DNA from: an uncultured Paraglaciecola sp.
GTDB lineage: Bacteria; Pseudomonadota; Gammaproteobacteria; Enterobacterales; Alteromonadaceae
Direction: 5' to 3'
DNA length: 64,000 nucleotides
Assembly (NCBI RefSeq): GCF_937123705.1
Contig: NZ_CAKZKO010000164.1
Coordinates: forward strand, 47,836 to 111,835
Shown here one piece after another: positions 46,060-55,490 of the stretch. The stretch's first letter is position 1. The number at the start of each line of letters is the position of its first letter. Under the pieces are notes generated by a model, which saw only the letters and a list, made by a program, of their open reading frames with translations, was not told the DNA's origin and searched no databases. A program made the position numbers and the translations under genes.

Positions 46060-46860
46060 TTACACTCTCCCCAAGGCAAAACCTTTGGCTACATGGTTGC
46101 GCACAAACCACACCACTAAAATGCCCGGAATAATAGTGAGCACACCAGCAGCGGCTAACACGCCCCAATCAATACCAGCGGCACCGACTGTGCGGGTCAT
46201 AATCGCTGAAATAGGTTTGGCTTCGACCGAGGTTAAAGTGCGAGCTAACAGCAATTCTACCCAAGAAAACATAAAGCTGAAAAAGGCGGTCACACCTATG
46301 CCCGAGCGGATCATCGGGATAAAAATTTTAATAAAGAAATGACCAAAACTGTATCCATCGATATAGGCGGTTTCGTCTATTTCTCTGGGTACGCCCGACA
46401 TAAAGCCTTCTAAAATCCATACAGCCAACGGAATACTAAACAAACAGTGGGCAAGGGCCACAGCCAAGTGAGTATCGAACAACCCCACCGATGAATACAA
46501 TTGAAAAAACGGCAGTAAAAATACCGCTGGCGGTGCCATTCGATTACTCAACAGCCAAAAAAACAAATGTTTATCGCCTACAAACTTATAACGACTAAAG
46601 GCATAAGCGGCGGGCAGCGCCACCAGCAAGGTGATCGCCATATTCATGGCCACATAGGTAATTGAATTCACATAACCCATGTACCAACTGGCATCGGTAA
46701 ATATGGTGATGTAGTTATCAAAGGTGAAGTTTTCTGGCCAGAATGTGAGTTGCCCTAAAATTTCGTCGTTGGTTTTGAACGACATATTCACTAACCAATA
46801 AATCGGCAACAACACAAAAATAAGATAGATGATCATGCCTAAGTTGCGTCTACTTATCAT
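46060..46860 (-). CDS. glpQ: ABC transporter permease, GlpQ-like
   Basis: The 266-residue inner-membrane permease has six predicted helices and the EAA loop (EIDETAYIDGYSFGHFFIKIFIPMI) that contacts the ATPase. It resembles MalG/UgpE-type permeases. Its start overlaps the upstream permease by 11 bases. Confidence 0.9.
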   Translation of the reverse strand: MISRRNLGMIIYLIFVLLPIYWLVNMSFKTNDEILGQLTFWPENFTFDNYITIFTDASWYMGYVNSITYVAMNMAITLLVALPAAYAFSRYKFVGDKHLFFWLLSNRMAPPAVFLLPFFQLYSSVGLFDTHLAVALAHCLFSIPLAVWILEGFMSGVPREIDETAYIDGYSFGHFFIKIFIPMIRSGIGVTAFFSFMFSWVELLLARTLTSVEAKPISAIMTRTVGAAGIDWGVLAAAGVLTIIPGILVVWFVRNHVAKGFALGRV

Positions 46861-47731
46861 GTTTGTTCTCGCTTTTGTCCATGTGAGTGATAGTGGTAAA
46901 AAATAGCCATGACACCAACATCACAATCAAAAAATACACCAAAGAAAACGCCGCCGCTGGGCCTAAGTCAAATTGCCCTACCGCCATTTGGGTTAGGGTT
47001 TGGCTTAAAAAGGTGGTGGAATTTCCGGGGCCGCCGCCTGTTAATACAAAAGGTTCGGTGTAAATCATAAAACTATCCATAAATCGCAGTAGCACACCTA
47101 TCACCAAAACGTTTTTTAAGCGCGGTAATTGAATAAAACGAAACACTGCCCAGCGCGAAGCTCGGTCGATTTTAGCCGCTTGGTAATACGCATCGGGAAT
47201 AGCTCGTAATCCCGAGTAACACAACAACGCAACCAGCGATGTCCAATGCCACACATCCATCAATAACACAGTTAACCAAGCGTCAACTGGATTGGCGGTG
47301 TAGTTATAATCAACACCTAAACTTGCCAAGCTCCAACCAAATAAACCAATATCACCTCGCGCAAATACTTGCCAAATTGTGCCTACCACATTCCAAGGAA
47401 TGAGCAGCGGCAAGGCCAATAAAATAAGCACCGCTGACGCTTGCCAGCCTCTTGTTGGCATCATTAACGCCACCAATATACCCAGAGGAATTTCAATCAT
47501 TAACACCGAAAACGAAAATCCAAATTGGCGCAATAACGAGTCGTGTAAGCGGGTGTCGCGCAGCACCTCTTGATACCATTCAACCCCGACAAAATAGGCT
47601 GTATTTTGGTCAAAAATATCTTGTAGAGAATAATTCACTACTGTCATTAAAGGGATGATCGCCGAAAACGCCACCAACAAAAACATAGGTAACACCAATA
47701 ACCATGCCTTGTTATTTTTAACTTTATTCAT
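46850..47731 (-). CDS. glpP: ABC transporter permease, GlpP-like
   Basis: The 293-residue partner permease of the MalF/UgpA type has six predicted helices and an EAA-like loop (AIPDAYYQAAKIDRASRWAVFRFIQLP). It overlaps the upstream ATPase gene by eight bases and the next permease by 11. Confidence 0.9.
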   Translation of the reverse strand: MNKVKNNKAWLLVLPMFLLVAFSAIIPLMTVVNYSLQDIFDQNTAYFVGVEWYQEVLRDTRLHDSLLRQFGFSFSVLMIEIPLGILVALMMPTRGWQASAVLILLALPLLIPWNVVGTIWQVFARGDIGLFGWSLASLGVDYNYTANPVDAWLTVLLMDVWHWTSLVALLCYSGLRAIPDAYYQAAKIDRASRWAVFRFIQLPRLKNVLVIGVLLRFMDSFMIYTEPFVLTGGGPGNSTTFLSQTLTQMAVGQFDLGPAAAFSLVYFLIVMLVSWLFFTTITHMDKSENKHDK

Positions 47732-48848
47732 GGTTATGGCCTTGTGCTTGTGGTGCCGGTTCGGCTACCAAATACTCGTCGATATAGAGTTTTAACCATT
47801 GGCTTGGAAAACTTAGGTGTAGCTCTTGACCTTTAAATTGCATTTTTTCGGACACTCTAACCTGCATTTTTAAACCAGCAAACACTACCGACACCAATTG
47901 ATAACTGCCTAAATGTTCCACAGACTCTAATGTGGCCGCAAAGCTATGTGGTGAAGCTGTGTCACTTAGCGCAACAAACTCGGGGCGAATACCTAATTTT
48001 AGGTTGCTCGACCTGCTGTTTTGCAAGGCAAGTTGTTGTTGCGCATTAATAGGGATATTGATGTTTTGGTAACTGACACCGGATTGATGTTTTTCCACCG
48101 GAATAAAGTTCATGCCGGGGCTGCCAATAAAATAGCCAACAAAAGTATGGTTAGGGCGCTCGAATAATTCTTGAGGCGTACCAAACTGCACAATTTTTCC
48201 TTGATACATCAAGGCAATTTCATCGGCAAAGGTGGCGGCTTCAAGCTGGTCGTGGGTCACGTACAGCATAGTAATATTCAGCTGCTCGTGAATTTGTTTA
48301 AGTTTGCGTCTTAATTTCCACTTTAAATTAGGGTCGATAACGGTGAGCGGTTCATCAAACAAGATGGCCGATACATCTTCGCGCACTAAGCCCCGCGCCA
48401 TCGACACTTTTTGTTTTTGATCGGCGCTTAAATTTTGGGCTTTCTTATGCAACGAGTCGGTTAATTCTAAAAGCTCGGCAATTTCTTGCACTTTTTGTTG
48501 AATTTGCCCCTTAGGCATTTTGATGTTTTTCAGCGGAAAGGCCAAATTCTCGGCCACCGTCATGGCATCGTACACCACAGGGAACTGAAACACTTGAGCA
48601 ATGTTGCGCTGCTCTGGACTTAGGTCGTTAACAACTTTTTCATCAAATAACACTTGGCCTTCTGAGGGAGTAAGCAACCCGGAAATAATATTCAACAAGG
48701 TCGATTTTCCACAACCCGATGGACCCAGCAGCGCATAAGCACCACCTTGTTGCCACACATGATCTAACGCTTGAATGGCATAGTCTTGGGGGGCCTCTGG
48801 TTTGGCTTGATAGCTATGAGCTAACCCTTTTAGAGTAATAGTGGCCAT
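47724..48848 (-). CDS. glpT: ABC transporter ATPase, GlpT-like
   Basis: The 374-residue ATPase has Walker A (GPSGCGKST), a C-loop changed to LSADQKQKVSMARGL, and Walker B (ILFDEPL). The signature loop reads SADQ rather than the usual SGGQ. This variation fits the asymmetric ATPase pair of this transporter class. A C-terminal TOBE domain follows. ATG 48848 overlaps the stop of the other ATPase (TAATG). Confidence 0.88.
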   Translation of the reverse strand: MATITLKGLAHSYQAKPEAPQDYAIQALDHVWQQGGAYALLGPSGCGKSTLLNIISGLLTPSEGQVLFDEKVVNDLSPEQRNIAQVFQFPVVYDAMTVAENLAFPLKNIKMPKGQIQQKVQEIAELLELTDSLHKKAQNLSADQKQKVSMARGLVREDVSAILFDEPLTVIDPNLKWKLRRKLKQIHEQLNITMLYVTHDQLEAATFADEIALMYQGKIVQFGTPQELFERPNHTFVGYFIGSPGMNFIPVEKHQSGVSYQNINIPINAQQQLALQNSRSSNLKLGIRPEFVALSDTASPHSFAATLESVEHLGSYQLVSVVFAGLKMQVRVSEKMQFKGQELHLSFPSQWLKLYIDEYLVAEPAPQAQGHNHE

Positions 48849-49960
48849 TATCTTGCCCCCACAATTTGCATTGCAGGCCAACAAATTGCGTTACCTGTAA
48901 GGTCAAACACAAAGAGATCTTCTAAGGGTAAAAAAATTTCAATGTCACTGCCAGTGGGAAAATTCATAATGCTGAGAATATGCACCATCCAGTTCATGCT
49001 TGGTTGGTTGTTATCCAAGAGGGTGGTTATGTGCAAATAGGTTTCCGACGCACTTATTTCTGCCAAATCAACTTTAGCTTTTAAAGCAATATTGGCCGCT
49101 TTATTGGCTTGCAATGAGATATGGTTTGGACGGATCGCAAATTGATACTCGCCATCTGGCAACTGAGCTAAATGAGCAGTACTGGCTAGGTTAATGGCAT
49201 CGTGAAGTAACAGTTTGCCATCTTGTACTTTAGCTGAAAACACATTGAGCGGAGGTTCGTTATATAAGTCGGCAGCCGCTAAGTTTATCGGCTTAGCAAA
49301 CTGTTGTTGCGCATTGCCCGTTTGCAACACCTGACCTTGATGTAACAAAGTGGTGGTGCCGCCTAACGCTAAGGCTTCATGGGCTTCGGTGGTGGCATAG
49401 ATGGCAATGGTTTCGCGGCTTTTAAATAAGGTTTTAAGTTCGCTGCGTAGCTCTTCCCGTAATTTGTAATCTAAATTCACTAAGGGCTCATCGAACAATA
49501 CAATGCCAGCGTCTTTTACTAAGGCTCTTGCCATAGCGCAGCGTTGTTGCTGACCACCGGAAAGCGCTAACGGCAAACGTTGTAAATATTCGCCAATATG
49601 CAACATTTCGGCAATGTGATTGACCCGCTTAGTGATTTCATTGGCCGATACCCGCGCTAATTTTAAGGGAGAAGCAATATTCTCCCATACGGTTAAATGT
49701 GGGTAATTAATAAATTGCTGATACACCATAGACAAGCCGCGCTTTTGCACGGCAACACCTGTGACATCTTGCTGGTTATAAAAAACCCGTCCTTGGCTGG
49801 GCTTGTCTAAGCCAGCTAACACTCGTAATAGCGAGGTTTTACCTGCTAATGTACGGCCTAACAGCACATTAAAAGAGCCTGGTGCAAACTCGAGTGAAAT
49901 ATCAGTAAGATAAGGTTGCGCGTCGACCAGCAAACTAACATCTTGTAATTCTAGCGCCAA
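48848..49960 (-). CDS. glpS: ABC transporter ATPase, GlpS-like
   Basis: The 370-residue ATPase has a C-loop ALSGGQQQRCAMARAL and Walker B (VLFDEPL), but its Walker A reads GRTLAGKTSLL, with Leu in place of the usual Gly-Cys or Ser-Gly. A TOBE-like domain follows. The start is TTG at 49960 with GAGGG upstream. It heads the cluster. Its Walker A variant together with the other subunit's SADQ loop points to an asymmetric nucleotide-binding pair. Confidence 0.86.
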   Translation of the reverse strand: MALELQDVSLLVDAQPYLTDISLEFAPGSFNVLLGRTLAGKTSLLRVLAGLDKPSQGRVFYNQQDVTGVAVQKRGLSMVYQQFINYPHLTVWENIASPLKLARVSANEITKRVNHIAEMLHIGEYLQRLPLALSGGQQQRCAMARALVKDAGIVLFDEPLVNLDYKLREELRSELKTLFKSRETIAIYATTEAHEALALGGTTTLLHQGQVLQTGNAQQQFAKPINLAAADLYNEPPLNVFSAKVQDGKLLLHDAINLASTAHLAQLPDGEYQFAIRPNHISLQANKAANIALKAKVDLAEISASETYLHITTLLDNNQPSMNWMVHILSIMNFPTGSDIEIFLPLEDLFVFDLTGNAICWPAMQIVGAR

Positions 49961-50041
49961 CAGACCGCCCTCAACTTCAAATTAATCCATAAAACATAAC
50001 ATAATCAAGGTGATTACCGGTTAGTTTTTATTTATAGATCG

Positions 50042-50914
50042 TCATAACATTTCCACAAAAGCATCAACAAAACGCTGCGGCGAGCCTTCGTCCATATTGA
50101 AGTACAAAGAGGGTTCAATTAGCTCTATTTCGATCACCGCAAATTCACTTTTGTGCCTGACTAAATCGACCCTCGCATACAACACATCTTCGGGTAAGGC
50201 TGCTAAGCAGTGCCGCGCTGTGGTTAACATCTGTTCGCAAGGTTGGATCGATTTAAGTTGCCCACCGTGCTCTTCTTGCACGCGAAAATCACCAGACTCA
50301 GGCTCCTTTAAAATACTGTGGCTATAATGGCCAGCAAAATAAAACAGTGAATATTCACCTTCTTCTACTATGCCAGTCAAAAAGGGTTGCAGCATAAATT
50401 CACGCTCTGCAAATACCGCCTTTAATTGGTCGGCCTGGGCACTCAGTTTTTCTGGTGTTAATCGATAAGTATGATCGGCATTGGCACTAATCAAAGGTTT
50501 TAACACTATTTCAGGGGTATCAAAATGTTTAAAACCAGCCTGCAACTCTGATAGTAAAAACGAGTCAAACCACAAGGTTGGCACAATATTAATGCCTTGG
50601 TTTTGCAAATCTCTTAAGTAGTTTTTACTGATATTCCACTGAACTATATTTAGGCTGTTTTGCAATTGTGCAGTTGACGCCTCGATACGTTGCAAACAAG
50701 CCTTAAATGCTTCCACATCGTCTTGATAATCCCAAGTGGTACGAATAACCACCACATCATAGCTATTCCAATCTACATCAGTTTTTCGCCACGACACCTC
50801 TTCGGCTAACCAACCTTTTGCTTTTAAAGGCTCAAACAGCATAGTGTCGTAGGCAAAAAAGTCTTTAAGACTGTCCATGGATAGAAATGCACAACGTTTC
50901 ATAGGTATTTTCAT
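50042..50914 (-). CDS. ATP-grasp family protein (RimK/DcsG-like)
   Basis: The 290-residue protein has an ATP-grasp arrangement: a DYDVVVIRTTWDYQ-type N-terminal segment, the lysine in VLKPLISANADHTYRL, EREFMLQPFLTG with the adenine-binding hinge, and RVDLV followed by VIEIELIEPSLYF, which holds the metal-binding Glu/Asn-position residues. It resembles ligases such as DcsG and glutathione synthetase-like enzymes that join a carboxylate to an amine. The substrate is unknown. It is upstream of the importer on the same strand, 81 bases away, and diverges from the efflux genes. Confidence 0.8.
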   Translation of the reverse strand: MKIPMKRCAFLSMDSLKDFFAYDTMLFEPLKAKGWLAEEVSWRKTDVDWNSYDVVVIRTTWDYQDDVEAFKACLQRIEASTAQLQNSLNIVQWNISKNYLRDLQNQGINIVPTLWFDSFLLSELQAGFKHFDTPEIVLKPLISANADHTYRLTPEKLSAQADQLKAVFAEREFMLQPFLTGIVEEGEYSLFYFAGHYSHSILKEPESGDFRVQEEHGGQLKSIQPCEQMLTTARHCLAALPEDVLYARVDLVRHKSEFAVIEIELIEPSLYFNMDEGSPQRFVDAFVEML

Positions 50915-51069
50915 TGTTAAAGGATGAACGTGTAAACACTATAATACTATTCAGTATAAAGAAGTGGTCTCAACCTTACTAAATCACATATATTTACAAA
51001 TGAACTTATGTTTCTTGGCTTCGCTAAGTTATTATACGCCGCTCAAAATAGGCGTGATGGGCACAAAAT

Positions 51070-52218
51070 ATGAAAAAGAAGTGGTTTAAGAAAATATTAC
51101 CCTTAGTAATATTGGTAATTGGTATTGGTGGCATGAATGTTATTAAAGCATCGGGCGAAAAAGAAGGCGAGCAAGAAGCCGTTGATATTCGCCCAACTGT
51201 TAAAGTTGAAACTGCTATTGCCCAAGACTACCAAGTTCAAATTACTAGTTACGGTGAAGTTAAACCGCTTGAAAGCACTATGGTATCGGCTCAGGTTTCG
51301 GGAGAAGTGCTTTCGTGGCACAGCAACTTTGTTCCAGGTGGTTTAGTGTTGCGTGGTGATACTTTATTTACCATTGAAAAAGACGCCTATGAAGCCGCTT
51401 TACTAAAAGCTGAAGCCGACCTTAGCTTAGCCCAAGCAAACCTTATTGAAGAACAGGCCAGAGCCAATGTGGCAAAACGTGAAGCTGGAAGCAGCAAAGT
51501 ATCTGATTTGTATTTACGTAAGCCTCAAATGTTAAGCGCTCAAGCCTCTGTAAAATCAGCACAGGCCAGATTAAAAATTGCTAAACGCGATTTAGATAAT
51601 TGTGCAGTAAAAGCGCCATACGATGCCTTAGTCATTCAGCGCAATTTAGGTGTTGGCCAGTATGTCAATCAAGGTGCCCAAGTTGGTGAGTTGTACAATA
51701 TTGAAACTGCAGAGGTGTCGTTTCCGATTGCGGGTTTTGACAGAGATTTTTTACCGGCTGACATAGCTCAAAAAACAGCCCAAATCACCACTAAAGGTCA
51801 TAACGCTATTGTTCGCGAAGGTAAGATTAGCCGCGATTTAGGTATCATTGATCAAGCAACTCGCATGAGCCAATTAGTGGTGAGAATAGAAGATCCCTAT
51901 AGTCTTAACTCATCACAGCCGCCATTGAAGTTTGGTCATTATGTGGAAGTAAGTTTTGCTGGAAAAACATTAAACCAAATTTACCGTTTACCTCAAGAAT
52001 TGGTAAACAATAGAATCATTTGGGTACTAGACGAAAACCAAGAAATGCAACCACAACGGGTAGAAGTATTACGTGAAGAAGGAGCCTACTTCTTAATTAG
52101 CGAAGGCTTAAAAGATCAAGACCAATTGATTTTAACCTTACCTGAATACCCACAAAAAGGCATGAAGGTAAAAGTGGCCAAGCCAAACGACGCTCAAGTC
52201 AATCAGCAGTCATCATAA
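51070..52218 (+). CDS. RND efflux periplasmic adaptor (membrane fusion protein)
   Basis: The 382-residue protein has an N-terminal membrane anchor (about 6-26), a lipoyl-like barrel sandwich (VKVETAIAQDYQVQITSYGEVKP), an alpha-helical hairpin (about 110-165) and beta-barrel domains. It links an inner-membrane RND pump to an outer-membrane TolC-type channel. The pump gene follows 10 bases later. No outer-membrane channel gene is adjacent. Confidence 0.93.
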   Translation: MKKKWFKKILPLVILVIGIGGMNVIKASGEKEGEQEAVDIRPTVKVETAIAQDYQVQITSYGEVKPLESTMVSAQVSGEVLSWHSNFVPGGLVLRGDTLFTIEKDAYEAALLKAEADLSLAQANLIEEQARANVAKREAGSSKVSDLYLRKPQMLSAQASVKSAQARLKIAKRDLDNCAVKAPYDALVIQRNLGVGQYVNQGAQVGELYNIETAEVSFPIAGFDRDFLPADIAQKTAQITTKGHNAIVREGKISRDLGIIDQATRMSQLVVRIEDPYSLNSSQPPLKFGHYVEVSFAGKTLNQIYRLPQELVNNRIIWVLDENQEMQPQRVEVLREEGAYFLISEGLKDQDQLILTLPEYPQKGMKVKVAKPNDAQVNQQSS

Positions 52219-52228
52219 GGTTTAAATT

Positions 52229-55200
52229 ATGTCCAATGTAAACCCAAACCCTAATGTTGCGCCTAAAGAAAAAGGCCTAATCGCCTTTTTTGCGAATAAC
52301 TCAGTTGCAGCTAACTTAATGATGATATTCATCATTATCATGGGCTTCTTTAGCTATTTTACTATGCAGCGACAAATGTTTCCTAACATTGAGATCAACT
52401 ATATCAATGTGAGTGCTGTGTATCGGGGAGCTTCTCCTCAAGAAATTGAGCAAAGCATCCTCATCAAAATGGAAGAAGCCCTAAAAGATATTTCTGAAAT
52501 CAAAGAAAGTACTTCTAGAGCGCGCCGTGGCAGTGGCACCATTACTTTAGAGATTGATCCCAAGAAAAATCTATCTGAAGTACTAGATAAAGTAAAAGCA
52601 CGGATAGATAGCATCGCGACTTTCCCTGCCGATATGGAGCCCCCCAATATCGCCCAAGTTGAATTTCAACAAGACGTGATTGAAATGGCCTTAGTAGGTG
52701 ATTTACCTATTTCAGATTTAAAGCCAATTGCGAAACAAGTTGAAGACGAATTGATGGCATTAAAGAATGTATCTTTAGTGCAGCTAGAAGCACCAGATGA
52801 CGAAATTGCCATAGAAATAGAACCCGACACTCTACGTAAATACAACTTGTCCATTGCTGATGTGACTCAAGCCATTAGACGTTTTTCTGCCGACATATCT
52901 GCCGGCCAGCTACGCACCGATTCGGGCATTGTAGCAGTAAGGGTCGAAAACCAACTTTATAGCGGCGACGAATTCAGAAAGATCCCCGTTAAAATTGGTG
53001 CCAATGGGGCCAAAGTGTTACTTGAAGATGTGGCGCAAATCAAAGATGGCTTTACTGAAGGTGAGCGTTACTTTAAGTATTCAGGGGTTAATGCCATTTC
53101 TCTAAGTGTTAAAGCCACCAAAGATCAAAGCACAGTGCCCATTGCCAATTCGGTTCAGTCCTACATAGAAGCTCGCAACAAAACCTTGCCTGAAGGATTA
53201 CAGCTTAAAATCTTAGTAGACATGACATTTTATTTAAACTCGCGTCTGGATATGATGATTAGCAACCTGTTTCAGGGCGCGCTGTTAGTGGCCTTGTTGC
53301 TCACCATATTTTTACGTTTCAGGCTGGCATTTTGGGTAATGTTGGGCTTACCCGTGTGTTTTTTAGGCGCTATCATGATGATGCCTGTGTTTGGCGTTAC
53401 CCTTAACGTATTGTCTTTGTTCGCTTTTATCATGGTGCTGGGCATAGTGGTGGATGATGCCATTGTAATAGGTGAATCCGCATATACCGAGATTGAGGAA
53501 AAAGGCGGCGGCGTAGAAAGTGTGGTTCGAGGCGCCAAAAAAGTGGCCACACCTGCCACCTTTGGCGTGTTAACCACTATTGCGGTATTTGCTCCATCAC
53601 TATTTGCTTCAGGGCCACAAGCGTCGTTTTTCACCAATATTTCGGTGGTCGTCATTTTATGTTTGGTCTTTAGTTTAATCGAATCTAAATGGATTTTACC
53701 TGCCCATTTAGCTCATATGAAATTTACCCCAATCAAAGAAAGCAGTTGGCGAGCGCGGTTTAATAAAGGTTTTTTTGGCTTTGTAAACGGTCCTTATCAA
53801 AGATTCATCACTCGCTGCATTGAATGGCGCTGGTTAGTCTTTACCACCTTTATGGCGCTGTTGTTTATTAGCATTGGGATGATACAAGGTGATTACGTGA
53901 GAACGGTCATGACCCCAAAAGTTGCCAGTGACTTTCCCGGTATCAATATTGAAATGAACGAAAACGTCTCAGATGAGACGACCCTAAACGCACTGAAAAC
54001 CATAGAAAAAATGGTACTTGATGTGGATAAACAAATTACCGCGGAATTTGGCTCCACTATGATGAAAGATATTATGGTGTTTAATCAGGGCCGCACCGCT
54101 GGCAGAATTATGGTGCCTTTAGTCAACGAAGAAGACCGCCACTTTGATGCCTTTGAACTGGCCAGAAGATGGCGCGAAGTGATGCCTATTATTCCGGGTA
54201 TGAAATCTATCACCATACAAGATAACCTCATGGGAGGCGGAGGTGGCGGTGGCAATGGTGGTGAATTTGGCTTTATGCTATTCGGTGCCGACATTGATTT
54301 ATTAAACTCCGCCGGTCGCGAATTCATCGCCATGTTGCAACAACAAGAAGGTTTGTTTGATATCAGTTCTACTATCGATCCAGCCAGTAAAGAAATCCAA
54401 ATGGATTTGTTACCTGTTGCTTACGATTTAGGCTTAGATTTATCCAATATTGCTAGTCAAGTGGGGGCTAGCTTCTTTGGAGGCGAAGCCCAAAGAGTGA
54501 TACGTGATGGTGAAGAAGTAAGGGTGATGGTACGTTACCCTAAACTCACTCGCGAACGTTTTGCCGAATTGAAATATGCGGTCATTACCACGCCTCAAGG
54601 TAAAGAAGTGATGCTTGGTGATGTGGTCACATTAACCGAAGCGCCTGGTATTAACTACATACGCCGCGAAGAAGGCTACAGAAGTGTTTACGTATACGGT
54701 TCCATCGACGAAGAAGTCGTCGAGCCTAATGCCGTGATTAAAGAAGTGGAAGACACCTTGTTACCGCAACTTAAGTCTAATTTCCCAGGAGTAAAATCTG
54801 AATTGGGTGGCTCTATTGAAGAAGAGCAGGCTCAAGAAGCCGAGCAGCTTACCTTCTTTATCGCGGGTATGTTGATGATTTATATATTATTAGCCATACC
54901 ATTAAAAAGTTATGGTCAACCATTGATTATTATGTCGGTTATCCCGTTCAGTTTTACTGGTGCCATATGGGGGCATTTTATCTTCGACATGGATCTCAGT
55001 ATGTTATCGCTGTTTGGGTTGATTGCAGCAGCGGGGGTAGTGATTAACGACAGCTTAGTCATGACCGACTTTGTGAATCAGAGACGTAAACAAGGCCACT
55101 CTATATTAGCTGCGGTAACAGAAGCGGGTTGCGCGCGTTTTAGAGCCATCACTTTGACCTCGATTACCACTTTTGTGGGTGTATTGCCCATCATGTTTGA

Positions 55201-55414
55201 AACCAGCACTCAGGCAAAAATTGTGGTACCTATGGCAGTAGCTCTGGGTTTTGCAGTACTTTATGCGACACTGGTAACCTTGGTGCTGGTACCTTGTTTG
55301 TACATGATACTTGAAGATCTTAAAGCTAAATTCGGATGGTTTTTTTCACTATTTGGCAAGATATTTAAGAGAAAAAAATCGACTACAGTTGAAAACTCAC
55401 CCACCGAGGCTTGA
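52229..55414 (+). CDS. RND-family efflux permease (AcrB/HAE type)
   Basis: The 1061-residue inner-membrane pump has 12 predicted helices, large periplasmic loops, and the paired Asp of the proton relay in GIVVDDAIVIGE. A glycine-rich stretch (MGGGGGGGNGGEFG, about residues 669-682) lies in the second periplasmic loop and is unusual in the family. Its N-terminus (FFANNSVAANLMMIF) fits the hydrophobe/amphiphile class. Substrate is unknown. A strong terminator follows. Confidence 0.94.
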   Translation: MSNVNPNPNVAPKEKGLIAFFANNSVAANLMMIFIIIMGFFSYFTMQRQMFPNIEINYINVSAVYRGASPQEIEQSILIKMEEALKDISEIKESTSRARRGSGTITLEIDPKKNLSEVLDKVKARIDSIATFPADMEPPNIAQVEFQQDVIEMALVGDLPISDLKPIAKQVEDELMALKNVSLVQLEAPDDEIAIEIEPDTLRKYNLSIADVTQAIRRFSADISAGQLRTDSGIVAVRVENQLYSGDEFRKIPVKIGANGAKVLLEDVAQIKDGFTEGERYFKYSGVNAISLSVKATKDQSTVPIANSVQSYIEARNKTLPEGLQLKILVDMTFYLNSRLDMMISNLFQGALLVALLLTIFLRFRLAFWVMLGLPVCFLGAIMMMPVFGVTLNVLSLFAFIMVLGIVVDDAIVIGESAYTEIEEKGGGVESVVRGAKKVATPATFGVLTTIAVFAPSLFASGPQASFFTNISVVVILCLVFSLIESKWILPAHLAHMKFTPIKESSWRARFNKGFFGFVNGPYQRFITRCIEWRWLVFTTFMALLFISIGMIQGDYVRTVMTPKVASDFPGINIEMNENVSDETTLNALKTIEKMVLDVDKQITAEFGSTMMKDIMVFNQGRTAGRIMVPLVNEEDRHFDAFELARRWREVMPIIPGMKSITIQDNLMGGGGGGGNGGEFGFMLFGADIDLLNSAGREFIAMLQQQEGLFDISSTIDPASKEIQMDLLPVAYDLGLDLSNIASQVGASFFGGEAQRVIRDGEEVRVMVRYPKLTRERFAELKYAVITTPQGKEVMLGDVVTLTEAPGINYIRREEGYRSVYVYGSIDEEVVEPNAVIKEVEDTLLPQLKSNFPGVKSELGGSIEEEQAQEAEQLTFFIAGMLMIYILLAIPLKSYGQPLIIMSVIPFSFTGAIWGHFIFDMDLSMLSLFGLIAAAGVVINDSLVMTDFVNQRRKQGHSILAAVTEAGCARFRAITLTSITTFVGVLPIMFETSTQAKIVVPMAVALGFAVLYATLVTLVLVPCLYMILEDLKAKFGWFFSLFGKIFKRKKSTTVENSPTEA

Positions 55415-55428
55415 TTCTCAACAAACTG

Positions 55429-55455
55429 AAAAGCGCCAGAATTGGCGCTTTTTTT
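55429..55455. terminator. Rho-independent terminator after the RND permease gene
   Basis: AAAAGCGCCA, loop GAAT, TGGCGCTTTT with T-tract. The A-rich left flank makes it usable on the minus strand for the ABC operon that converges here. Confidence 0.9.
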
Positions 55456-55490
55456 ATATGGCTTAAGCGAAACCTATACCATTTTAGTCA

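Noticed and set aside
45782..46168. 128-residue version of the DUF2160 protein
   Set aside because: The first 37 residues overlap the permease in another frame and the GGAGAG ribosome site points to ATG 46057.
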